DNA of 64,000 nt, taken from assembly GCA_033964015.1 (NCBI GenBank), contig CM066925.1, positions 6,775,998 through 6,839,997 of the forward strand, given 5' to 3'. Source of the DNA: Scolanthus callimorphus (lineage: Eukaryota; Cnidaria; Anthozoa; Actiniaria; Edwardsiidae). The notes beneath the pieces are model-generated. The model did no database searches, was not told where the DNA came from, and saw only the letters and a list, made by a program, of their open reading frames with translations. Each line of letters opens with the position of its first letter. The first letter of the stretch is position 1. Of this stretch, positions 22,027 through 32,165 are shown in pieces. Made by a program: the position numbers and the translations under genes.

Positions 22027-22854
22027 TTTAAACATGCCTCTGTGGCACGGCAGGTTATTCTGTGTCAAGTACAATTGGAGCTCGAATTTTGACTATTTCG
22101 GAGCTCGAAAGCTCAGACTTTTAATTTACAGAAAACTCTACTCAAGTCGCGAAAAACTCAAAAAAAAAAAAAAAAACAGAAATTAAACAAGAGGCTCACG
22201 GAGGCTCGGTACATGTTAGACCTCTACTCATAAGTTATAAGTGTACGAGGGCAGAGAGTTGTGTATGAAGTGGTCGTCCATGAATTCCAGTTGCCAGATA
22301 ACAACACTTTAATATCTGCCTGTTACCCCGTTAAAAACAGAGATAATCTGACACAAGGGAGAAGTACCTCCTGACTTGCTGTATGAACTGTAGAAACGTG
22401 TAGAAATGGCACCAGTACTGTAGTAAAAATAAACTTTACATCAAAAAGCTGTCTCAGTTTGTTACGACGAATGCCTCCCCCCCCCCCCCCCCCCGGCGAT
22501 AAATAATGACCGGTCCCTAATCTCTCTTTCTTACCCGTTTTTTAGCAGCACCATCAAAAGACAAAATAAATTGGACACACAGTTGGCCCTAAAAGACACC
22601 AATCTCCCTAAACTTTTATTGCAGACCAAGGTTACCCCTGAAAGAGACCAAAACCCGAAATTCGAACCACTAAAAGATACGACGATCATCCAATTTATTT
22701 CAGCTTCCCAGACCAAACAATATGGGAGGTCCCCCCCCCCCTTCTCCGGGATTATAACACCCGTCAGGGCCATAAAGTACGACACTGCTCGTTTTTAATA
22801 TAATATTTATGAGGTGTTGTGACGCATACTGTTGAGACGGTGCTATTAATAAAT

Positions 22855-22862
22855 ATGCAAAT
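22855..22862 (+). promoter_or_regulatory. Octamer (POU-type) motif upstream of TRIM copy B
   Basis: ATGCAAAT conserved with copy A, about 113 bases before the start codon at 22975. The surrounding 200 bases are the only non-repetitive shared upstream sequence, hence the likely promoter/5' UTR. Confidence 0.2.
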
Positions 22863-22974
22863 TTACGAAAAGAAATGAGATGCGGGAGACGAGGGATCGA
22901 GACTATCGAGACAGACACAACCAGAACTCCTTCCGCGATAGATTCTAATATACTCGTCTTTCTCAATATTCAAA

Positions 22975-25206
22975 ATGGATATCCTCAGAGAAGAGCTCCA
23001 GAACTCGCTTAAATGTCCCATGTGTTCCGAAATCCCATCAGAGCTGAAATTACTGGAGTGTTTTCATGCTTTGTGCGAGAACTGCTTGACACAAAACGCC
23101 AGACCCGACGAAAGCGAAACTCAGTTGTGCTGTCCATTGTGCAAGACCAGCACCGTGCTTCCCACAACCGGCGATGTTACGTCTCTACCCACAAGCGAAG
23201 TACACTTGAATATGAAACAGGTTTTAAATCTCACAGGAGAGACAGGTTCCGGTCGTCCAGCTTGTTCTTCTTGCAAGAAAGAAGGCAAAGAAACCCCTTC
23301 AAATCATTATTGTTGTGACTGCCCTCGCTATCTCTGTCAGGATTGCTTCAAAGGACATCAGATGTTTTGCGAAGGGCACAAAGTGCTCCATCTGCGAGAG
23401 CTTACCGACCAAGATATGGCCTTCATATTTTTAAGGCCGTCATTCTGCAGCCACAACAGGCATACACATGAAATCTTAAAGTATTTTTGCAGCAATTGCC
23501 GAAATTGTTTGTGTGAAAAATGCCTAAAGGAACACCAAACAGGACATGATATTTTGGACTTGGAAAATACAGCCGCAGGTCAACAAGATATTTTGCGCGA
23601 AAAACTCGGACTTCTCGATACAAAAGCTGCAGCAGAGCACGAGAAATTGAACACCATAAGGGATAAGATATCTGGGATAAAAAGGAAAGCAGAGGAAATT
23701 AAATCTCAGGTAATTAAAGCCGCTAAGGAACTCGCTCATTTTATTGAAGAAAATAAAGGAAACTTGCTCAGACAGATTGACGAAGAGGTCAGAAATGCGC
23801 TCAGTCGAGACGAAGAAGAGCAACGCTTATTGGATCAAATTCAAGCAGCCAGAGATCACATAACAAAACTCACTAAATATGCTACTTCCTGTCACGTGGT
23901 GCAATCCAAGATTTCCGTTGAAGAACGACTTGAAAGGATGCTAGAAATGCAGGTAGAGCTCAGTGATCTGGAACGTCATATGGAATTTATTCCTAACAAT
24001 GATCTCTATAAAATACAAGAGTTCGGGCTAGGATATATTCGCGCAGGAAAACCAGTAGATGCGACTAAGTGTTTTGTTAAAATTGAATCCGACGTCGAAG
24101 CATTACAAGCTTTGAATAAAATCTGTCTCAGTGTCCATTTTAGAGATTCCTCTGGAGAAAGTGTTGGGAAATTTCCAGGGACCAATAATGTTGAAGTCCG
24201 CATTAATCCGAGAACGGAAGTTAAAGATTTGAAAGTATCAGAAAACCAAGAAGATAAGTGTAATGTCCAGTTTACCCCCAAGACTCCTGGACATTTTACC
24301 ATCAGTGTGATGGTGAATGGACAGCACGTGTCGAACAGTGGGATGGGTTTTGATGTAAAACCACAGGAACTGAAGGTTATTGGGTTGTTTGCCATGACAG
24401 GAATGGCCAAACCGATGACGCAGCCATATGGCATTGCAGTAAATAAATCAAACACGAAGATCGCTATTACAGATTGGTCAGCCAACTGTGTGCAGATCTT
24501 TAATAAAGAGGGTGCACTGATCAGCACAATTCGTGACACGGTTCAGCCACAACTGAGATGCCCTCATGGGGTCTCGTTTCTGAATGAAGAAGATATTGTT
24601 GTTTCTGATACAAATAACAAGAGAATTGTCATTTTTAAGACAAGTACTGGCAAAGTTCTGAAATGTTTTGGTGGAAAAGGTGATAGTCCTGGAGCGTTCG
24701 GATACCCAACTGGGGTTCATGTTGATGAGAGTGGACGTATCATGATGTGTGACTCGAATAACGAGCATGTACAGGTTTTCACAGGAAGAGGGGAACACCT
24801 GTTTTTGATTAAACAGCAATTACTGCAGCGGGGTTTTTGCTGGCCATACAGTGTAACATCTCATGGGGATCTTGTACTGGTGTCTGACTATAACAACCAT
24901 GTCGTGCATGTGCTACAACTACATGGGAGCTCATCATCAGTGACAAGGCACAGTACAATAGGAGAACCAGGTCGCGCTGATGGTCAGCTGCGTGACCCTC
25001 GTGGTCTAGCGGTCGACAGAGATGGTAACCTCTTGGTTTGTGACGCAGAAAATCACCGCATTCAAAAGTTCACGTTGGATGGCACTGGTAAGCTGGTTGG
25101 TAAATCATGCGTTATCACTGGCAAACCCTCGCATTTAGCGTTATTGGCAGATGGTCGTATTCTAGTTACGTGCTGGAATAGTAATCAAGTACTGATTGTT
25201 AGGTGA
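22975..25206 (+). CDS. TRIM-NHL protein (RING, B-box x2, coiled coil, filamin, NHL), copy B
   Basis: Intact 743-codon single-exon gene. RING finger residues C14, C17, C29, H31, C34, C37, C53 and C56 are all present; B-box 1 spans about 97–137 and B-box 2 about 158–191; a charged coiled coil covers about 200–330. A filamin/ABP280-like repeat lies near 370–475 (…TPGHFTISVMVNG…), and about six NHL repeats fill 480–743 (motifs such as IAITD, VVSDTNNKRIVIF, AVDRDGNLLVCDAENHRIQKF). This architecture is that of TRIM2/TRIM3/TRIM71 (lin-41) proteins, RING-type E3 ubiquitin ligases acting in the cytoplasm. Orthology to one of them cannot be settled here, and such families are often expanded in cnidarians. 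Close paralogue at 8097. The NHL part differs strongly between the two copies (see findings). Confidence 0.93.
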   Translation: MDILREELQNSLKCPMCSEIPSELKLLECFHALCENCLTQNARPDESETQLCCPLCKTSTVLPTTGDVTSLPTSEVHLNMKQVLNLTGETGSGRPACSSCKKEGKETPSNHYCCDCPRYLCQDCFKGHQMFCEGHKVLHLRELTDQDMAFIFLRPSFCSHNRHTHEILKYFCSNCRNCLCEKCLKEHQTGHDILDLENTAAGQQDILREKLGLLDTKAAAEHEKLNTIRDKISGIKRKAEEIKSQVIKAAKELAHFIEENKGNLLRQIDEEVRNALSRDEEEQRLLDQIQAARDHITKLTKYATSCHVVQSKISVEERLERMLEMQVELSDLERHMEFIPNNDLYKIQEFGLGYIRAGKPVDATKCFVKIESDVEALQALNKICLSVHFRDSSGESVGKFPGTNNVEVRINPRTEVKDLKVSENQEDKCNVQFTPKTPGHFTISVMVNGQHVSNSGMGFDVKPQELKVIGLFAMTGMAKPMTQPYGIAVNKSNTKIAITDWSANCVQIFNKEGALISTIRDTVQPQLRCPHGVSFLNEEDIVVSDTNNKRIVIFKTSTGKVLKCFGGKGDSPGAFGYPTGVHVDESGRIMMCDSNNEHVQVFTGRGEHLFLIKQQLLQRGFCWPYSVTSHGDLVLVSDYNNHVVHVLQLHGSSSSVTRHSTIGEPGRADGQLRDPRGLAVDRDGNLLVCDAENHRIQKFTLDGTGKLVGKSCVITGKPSHLALLADGRILVTCWNSNQVLIVR

Positions 25207-25361
25207 AAATACTCTAGTATATCTACGTTTACTGCACTTTATAGTCCTGAGTCACTGTGACTCCAGAGCTCGTACCCAGAGGCTTTGATAACAGTAACTG
25301 TATCGTGATATTGGTGATAATGTAAACACGATAATCTCTGGGGACAATTAGTGAACTAAAT

Positions 25362-25574
25362 AAGCCTGGTGCACACTTGCGACATAACGACAAAAGAAAA
25401 TATCACGCGATCAAAATTTAGCGGTTTCAAAAAGTTGAAGTCCATAAAAAATAACGCAAGTATTGCTTTGGTGAAGTAATCTAATGATTTTTTTTTTTCA
25501 ATTATTTTCCCATGCTTTTTTCGTTGCAACATAACGTCCATATGTCGTTATGTCGCTAGTGTGCACCGGACTTT
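25362..25574. mobile_element. TIR element family M2, copy B, complete
   Basis: Inverted termini aagcctggtgcacacttgcg / cgctagtgtgcaccggactt, about 213 bp, no coding capacity. It lies 155 bases after the TRIM stop codon. Confidence 0.7.
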
Positions 25575-26387
25575 ATTGTTGAACTCATGTTGACTCTTAC
25601 GTCATAAGTGATTGACTGTTGTATATTAGAATATGGGGTTATGGTACGTACAGTTCAGACGGATAATCAAGGGAAGCGAAGTACCTTACAATCGTGTATA
25701 AAGTCTAATTCAAATCGGCAATAAAAGGGGGAAAAAATCCATGGTATAGTCCAACAAACTTCTGCGAGAATATCTGACATACAAAGCCGTTAAGAGAGAT
25801 TATTATACGTTGTACTCCCTCGATTCTGATTGGCTAAACGCGCGCGCTCTACTTTGGGGCACTCACTTTTGAGGTTCTTCAAGAATCAACATATGCTGAT
25901 TCTTGAAGAATCAGCTAGCGGATTCTTGATTCTACGTGCGCAATGCATCATGGGCCTAGGGCGTGTAGATTCGATTTTGAATTTGAAAAGTGCCAGCTTT
26001 GCAGCTAAAAACAAAGATGGCTTTTCGCTTCGCATCTTCAAACGAGGAACAAATTGCCGAATTACTAGAAAACAAAGATTCGCAAAACGCGAAAAGACAG
26101 CAAGAGATCCTCACAAAATATTTACTTGAGAAAAGTTCAGCTAAAAAGATTGCTTGAGAGAAAAATAAACTTTGTTCATCTCGAGAGTCTTTTTTTCTGA
26201 ATCAATGTATAATAAAACAATAAATGAATTCGGGTTTGTTATATCTGGAATAAACAATGTCTCGCCAAGTGGAATCTGTCTCGACATTGTTTATTCTGGG
26301 TATCACAAAAACCTCTATAATTGCTCAGAAGCAGCTCCAAGCCATACCAGTGAAATGCAATTAGGAAAATTGTCTTGGTAGTAATTA

Positions 26388-26690
26388 TGCGCATGCTTTA
26401 ATGAAAGTTGAAAATAAAAAGACAATCTCGTACCCAGAGCCCGTGCATCTTTGAGCGTATCTTGGCGCTGGCCTAAAAGAAACGCGGGCTCTGGGAACGA
26501 GATTGATAAAAAGATTAATCACAAATTGTCTTGGTAGTGCATGCTTTAATAAAAGTTGAAAATAAAAAGACAATCTCTTACCCAGAGCCCGTGCATCTTT
26601 GAGCCAGCGTATCTTGGCGCTGGCCTAAAAGATACGCGGGCTCTGGGAACGAGATTGATAAAAAGATTAATCACAAATGTTAAGGACGAT
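26388..26690 (+). repeat. Tandem duplication of a roughly 150-bp hairpin unit
   Basis: Two units, 26388–26530 and 26535–26685. Each has inverted ends around a repeat: caatctcgtacccagagccc and gggctctgggaacgagattg. Non-coding. Confidence 0.75.
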
Positions 26691-26814
26691 AAATATGATT
26701 GCCGAGTTAAACAGTGTACAAACAGTAAATAAATAAATAACAATAGATGTATAGCGTTAGATAACAAGTACGTCCCACATGGATCCTATTTATGATCCTA
26801 TCTATGTCCTACAA

Positions 26815-27178
26815 GAGTGGATTAACAAGAGTTAGAATCTTTCCCTACTGCATTTGTCCACATCACAGTCAGAAAAGTGTCTATTTTTAGATTTGAGTTT
26901 CGCGCGCGAAAGTATTCGAATGCTCAGGCTCGAATGCTCGTATACCCAATACATAACAAAATAGAGAATATCCTACCTTATCTTTGCGATTTTAACGGTT
27001 TTTCCATTGATCTGCGATTTAATTTTAGGCTGGATCTCACAACTGTTCGCGTGGCGAGAAAGTGGGAACCCTGTGGATGACGATTTTTTTCGGGCATCCT
27101 AGTTCTCAAAATAGACACTTTTCTGACTGTGATTCGGGCGTACATAGTAAATATGGAAACTCTTGGTAATCCACTCTT
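26815..27178. mobile_element. TIR element, about 360 bp
   Basis: Inner arms cacagtcagaaaagtgtcta and tagacacttttctgactgtg (26866 and 27108 region). The outer arms gtggattaacaagagtt / actcttggtaatccac extend it. Non-coding. Confidence 0.6.
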
Positions 27179-27179
27179 G

Positions 27180-28100
27180 GTCCTATAAATACCTTGAGGT
27201 AACAGATAACTGTGGGGACAAGGTTGATTGTTCACTACTCATACAAGGGGCATCCTAACATGGTCTGGTGGCCGGGCGTACTCTCACCGCAATTAACTGA
27301 ATAATTAATAATTAATTAATAGCTAATCAGGAGACTCTCCCGTAAAGTACTGAAAATCTCCTACGTCTAACCCCGAGTACATAGTCTTGAAATGAGTTCA
27401 AGCAGAGAAACATCCCTCACTGACGAAGGCGGAAATCGAACTCTTTACACGTCCCTAATATACATATATTCTCATAAATATACTGTATTTGCTAAACGAA
27501 ATGATCTATTATTTCCACATGATGTTGAAGCCGTGACACTTACGATTAACACAAGCAGCAAACAAAGTTGCAATTTGCTTGGTTTATTTACAATAATGCA
27601 GTTAAATACATGTTGAAAGCTCTTTTTAGTAACATGTAAAGACCGCGTTATCTAAGACTGAACATTATCCCGTGTACCGAATCGCACCCGTTACGCAGGC
27701 TAACCAGAGTTCCACTCATATGGCCTAGCTCCCATTCTCGTACCAGTCGCGGGGGAGGCTATTTGACAGCCATTTGCACATGCGCGAGTTTTGAGCCGTT
27801 CAAGAAAGAGAAAGCGCATGCCCCAACGTTAGAACACCAACGTTAAAAGGTCTTCAAATGTCTGTCACCAGAGCCAGAGCACGTACAGACCAGAGCACCA
27901 GCGCACTTACAGACCTTCGAAATAGCTTGCAACGACCGCAAGCCGACAGTTTATGGAGAAATTTTGTTGATACGTAAATCCTTGTCGTATTTGCTTACTA
28001 GTGACTGCAAGTTATAAGGGCGTTCGGATCGTAACACTTTTGCTGGAAAGACGATCTACTGTATTTTTGAAAGTTTGCTTAAGACCCTGTGTCCGTTGGA
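27180..28100. other. No gene recognised
   Basis: Short frames only. A few motifs common to other repeats occur (gagccagagc near 27870), but no clear element boundaries. Confidence 0.3.
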
Positions 28101-28105
28101 GTTTT

Positions 28106-28401
28106 GTAGCCCATTAAAAGTATATGCTAATGAGGTAACGGTAAAATGAGTGAACTCATTCCGTTTACATCTCGATTAAAGACCCTGTGTCCGATGTGTG
28201 TGACAATGTTATGATTGGTTTGTTGTGTTTATCTAATACGGAAAGAAACTTTAAAATAACACCATTAGTTTGTTGTTCTATGACTTCGTATCACATAAAT
28301 CAGGTTTAGACCGAAGGATGGATCGAAATTCCACGAGATTTTAACGGATTGAGTTCACTACTTTTACCGATACCTCATTAGCATAGAGTTTTATGGGCTA
28401 C
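28106..28401. repeat. Palindromic element, about 296 bp
   Basis: Left arm gtagcccattaaaagtatatgc and right arm gcatagagttttatgggctac are inverted, with aatgaggtaacggtaaaa / ttttaccgatacctcatt continuing the arms. Non-coding. Confidence 0.65.
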
Positions 28402-28576
28402 GAAACTATTCGTCGCGCCCATCGGTGTCTTTAATTTCGATCCATCCTTTGGTCTAAAACTGGTTGAAGTGACACATGGCAATGGCATGGTGATAGAACA
28501 GCAAACTAATAGTGCTATTTTGAAAGTGTCTATGGGCCTTTATCACACGGCAGCCATCGGACACATGATCGCTAAA

Positions 28577-28694
28577 GCCTAGTTTCCATATAGTCTTATC
28601 TCTCTGATCAGTCGACCGTGAAACAATGGAAATTGGAATGATTCTTTTGTTTCATGGTTACTGATACGACAGATAAGACTATATGGAAACTAGG
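28577..28694. mobile_element. MITE family M1, copy in the WDR35 3' flank
   Basis: Inverted termini gcctagtttccatatagtct and agactatatggaaactagg. It starts 26 bases downstream of the WDR35 stop codon (28721–28723, minus strand), so it is expected to lie in or just after the 3' untranslated region. Confidence 0.75.
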
Positions 28695-28700
28695 TTTAAT
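28695..28700 (-). terminator. Candidate polyadenylation signal ATTAAA for WDR35
   Basis: On the minus strand ATTAAA occurs 20 bases after the stop codon, directly before the MITE at 28577–28694. No AATAAA is seen closer. If it is used, cleavage would fall inside the MITE. Only a hexamer match, so weak. Confidence 0.25.
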
Positions 28701-28720
28701 GTTGGAAGAGGCACTGAAGA

Positions 28721-31700
28721 TCAAATAGCTGAGTGACAGAGCGGACAGAAGTTTAGAGACGCGATCTCTTGTTCGTACGCTCGGTGCTTGCACGTGCTGC
28801 ACATCCAGAACTGGTAATCAAGTAGAGGTCTTCCCGTCACTATGCACGTGGGGAACTTGGTATCGCAGTTAGGACAGGACTGACTCCTGAAAATGAGCAC
28901 CCGAAATAATACAGGTGAGGAAGAGGAGCTAACATAATATCCATCGCCTCCAAAACCACCACCACCACCTAGCTGTTCAATCCCACTACAGCTACCACTG
29001 CCCTACTGCTACCACCCAACCATTAACTCTTCCAACCGCCCTACCGCTACCCAACGGCCCTACCGCTACCGCTGCCCAACGGCGCTACCGCTACCGCTGC
29101 CCAACGGTCCTACCGCTACCGCTGCCCAACGGTCCTACCGCTACCGCTGCCCAACGGCCCTACCGCTACCACTGCCCAACGGCCCTACCGCTACCGCTGC
29201 CCAACGGCCCTACCGCTACCGCTGCCCAACGGCCCTACCGCTACCGCTGCCCAACGGCCCTACCGCTACCGCTGCCCAACGACCCTACCGCTACCGCTGC
29301 CCAACCATTATCAAATGAACGCAAGCGCAGGCCGCAAGGATATCAAACTCATAAATTTCCCTACGCGGTTTACACTTAAACGCAAGAGCAGATGCCAGCG
29401 CAAGGAAATCGACACGTTGCGTGCCCTTGTGCCCCTGTTTCTAGTGTAAATCAAGCTAACGCAAACGCTAGCAAAATAATAAATTTTGATTTCAAGCTTG
29501 TGCTTGAGTTCGTGTGTATGGAAAAACGATAGAGCGAAAAGTGCCGTGACAAAGTTGTGCCTCAACGCGACCGTGACCGTGACCGTGCCGCGACCGTGAC
29601 CGTGCCGCGACCGTGACCGTGCCGCGACCGTGACCGTGCCGCGACCGTTCCGCGACCGTGACCGTGCCGCGACCGTGACCGTGCCGCGACCGTGACCGTG
29701 CCGCGACTACTCGATTTCATTCCGTACCTACAGATATCTACAGCAGGCCAGGTTCCGTGCCGCTCCGTGTCGCGGCACTTTTCACAGTCATTCGAAATCT
29801 GCTCTATCTATTTGTTAAGTATCAGATGCATCTGACAGACTCACCAATCATGAATCATGGTCTCGCAGTTCGTACACTCAATCTTGTTACCTCGAGAGTC
29901 CTTGGGTGAATGTCTGGAGAGAGAAAGAGAAGGTTTGCGGCCGTCAAGTTAATAAACCAAATCGGCTAACGGTGTTTACATCTCGTTGCCACCCAATTCA
30001 GATCATGTGATGATTCCTGTGGAAGGATACTTTTGTTAGTTCACATACACTCGTGCACGCGGTTGATAGGTTCGTCTTAGTTTATGCGTCTGTCGTAGGT
30101 TATATTTACGATGAAAATCATTTGTGTAATGATTTTAGCGAGCACAAACTAATTAATTAAGTGCGCGCTTTTTAACAAATTACACAGGTATCCTGATAAT
30201 TCTCGATACTGTCCAATAGGCAGAGAATCAGACCATCCCCCTAACAACAACAACAACAAACAAACAACAACAACAACAAAACAAACAACAACAACAACAA
30301 ACAAACAACAACAACAACAACAACAAAAAAAACAACAAACAAACAAACAACAACAAACAAACAAACAACAACAACAAAACAAAACAACAACAACAAAACA
30401 AACAACAACAACAAAACAAACAACAACAACAAAACAAACAACAACAGCAAAACAAACAACAACAACAAACGATTTTAAAGTGATACCATGTTTCTCTTGT
30501 AATGGTTATCTTATACTTGTGAGCCCAACTGAAGATGCGACAAGCAGCACTCACTTTGTAAATATCTCTAACGCCAGCTCCTCGAATGATTTCCTCTGCT
30601 CATCCGTTATAGTGTCCAGTAACTCAAGCTTGATAAACGCCTGTAGGTGAAACAAACAGCACACCTTCCTTATTCATATTCAAGTGGAAACACAGTCGAC
30701 AAGAGCAGAGAACACTTGATTACAAACACAATGCTTGCACGTGTAAATCCATGAAGTCAAATGCACTTTAGCCGTTTTCTTCCGAGCTACGTTGTCAGCT
30801 GCGTAGTTTTACGAACAGACAAGAACATAACATAGATGGTGATTTTGCTACATGTTTTCTTGGTATGTCTGCAAATGGATGCCAATTCCTATTATTGAGG
30901 TCAAGGTCTATATCAACCCTGCTGTGAAATCTAAGGAATTTGTAGAAAAACTCAACACAAACTATAACTCGCTAATAAGGATGCAGAAACAAGAAGAATA
31001 ATTATGTATATTAATTAAGAATATATAATTATAGTTTTTAATTTTTTTATCTTTTTACTATGCCATGTGGTTTCTTATTTCTTTAATATTTTAATATAAT
31101 ATTATTAGACTATTTATTGACAAATGTATCATTGTAATTGTTGTATATAAATTTTTTTTCTTTTCCTTTTCTTTTCTTAGAGAATTGTAAAGCGCTATGA
31201 TATATTAATGATATATAGCGCTATATAAGTGACATTATTATTATTATTAAGAACAAGCTAAGAGACATTTTTTGTGTTTGCGCAAGGCGCGGGGTGGCCC
31301 TAAGGCTGGGGCAAAACTTACTCTACGTCATTCAATCTTTGTTAAAGAGCCTCTGTCAGCCTCCATTTTGTCATCCTAGCAACATACCGAGACAGAGAAA
31401 GCATCCATTTCCATCGGCTGATTTAGGGAATGCAGTGCAATATTTTCGATTGAATTCGATAAATGAATAATAAAACATTGTTTTTAGAAGACTATTTCAA
31501 GATTTCTACACGTAATTCGTTGTCTGATATCGACAGAAAACAATAACAAACGAGTGGCTGACAAGGGCTCTTTAAACGTTGGTGGCAAAACAGCGTACAA
31601 CGTAGTTCACAGCCAATCACATCGTAGTTAAACAACAGAGAGTTTAAGAGACGTGATGGAGGACGCGGTGGTAGAGGACGTGGTGGTGAGGCGAGGGCCT

Positions 31701-32165
31701 TGACAATTCTTAAATTTGATTGGTCTGTAGTTTCCGCACGCAGGCATTCGCGAGTGCACGCGTTCCCTAATGTTGAGTTGGTTTGGCACGTCAGGGAATT
31801 TCTGCAGAAACCCACCCACGGGAAAAGCTAGATTTCCCATGGTAGAAGAATGGAAAGTGTTCGGATTTCCCATGGCTATTTATGGGAATTCAGAACAGTT
31901 CCCATGCGTGTGCCTTCGGAAATCCTGTTTTTCCCTAGCCGTGCCAAAATCGGTCCGGCACCGCAGGTCCCGTGTGAACGCGCGACGGTACCGTACCAGA
32001 ATTCTACCGGTCCGGTTTTGTACCGGTCTCGTGTGAACGGGGGCTAACACTGTGGCTCACCTTGGAGCAAGTCCCGAACGCTTTATTAGCACAGCTGACC
32101 AGGGCCAGTAGTGAGTAGACACACGACGCGTCCATAATGTCTTCGTATTCACGAAGGTGCATGGC
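28721..32165 (-). CDS. WDR35: WDR35 C-terminal exons with the zinc-binding tail
   Basis: 32061–32165 ([32 protein letters not shown]), 30555–30640 ([20 protein letters not shown]), 29845–29913 ([20 protein letters not shown]), 28721–28886 ([38 protein letters not shown], stop). CxxC pairs (CTNC, CPNC, CSTC, CPLC) form the conserved C-terminal zinc-ribbon-like tail of WDR35. Stop codon TGA is 28721–28723. Confidence 0.93.

Larger units (their letters stand above)
19312..22517. mobile_element. Harbinger-like non-autonomous TIR element, copy B
   Basis: Inverted termini gggaccggtcattatttatcgcc and ggcgataaataatgaccggtccc, flanked on both sides by TAA (19309–19311 and 22518–22520). A three-base TAA/TTA target duplication is typical of the PIF/Harbinger superfamily. 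The 3.2-kb interior has no transposase frame. It contains the MITEs 19456–19827 and 21899–22026 and a decayed reverse transcriptase piece (20794–20997), so it is a composite of older insertions. C18 tract at 22477–22494 next to the right terminus. Confidence 0.65.
19074..22717. mobile_element. Outer nested TIR element, copy B
   Basis: Counterpart of 4601–7818: ttggtcggggatgatcgtcg at the left, cgacgatcatcc...cccagaccaa at the right. The TAA-flanked element 19312–22517 sits inside it. Confidence 0.5.
17524..25978 (+). repeat. Segmental duplication, copy B
   Basis: Direct-orientation partner of 1117–13525; the start codons of the two TRIM genes lie 14,878 bases apart. Copy B lacks several insertions seen in A but has its own 372-bp element at 19456–19827. 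Its left edge abuts the right arm of an inverted repeat (17428–17526). Confidence 0.85.

Noticed and set aside
29033..29305. CRISPR-like array with 25-base repeats
   Set aside because: Units are directly contiguous with no unique spacers: an ordinary minisatellite in a eukaryotic intron.
30149..30554. Cysteine/leucine/valine-rich minus-strand frames of up to 108 codons
   Set aside because: Translation of an AAC/AAACAAC microsatellite; no protein-like complexity.
31793..32036. 88-codon plus-strand frame
   Set aside because: Overlaps repeat-family termini shared with 57551–57774 and has no recognisable domain.
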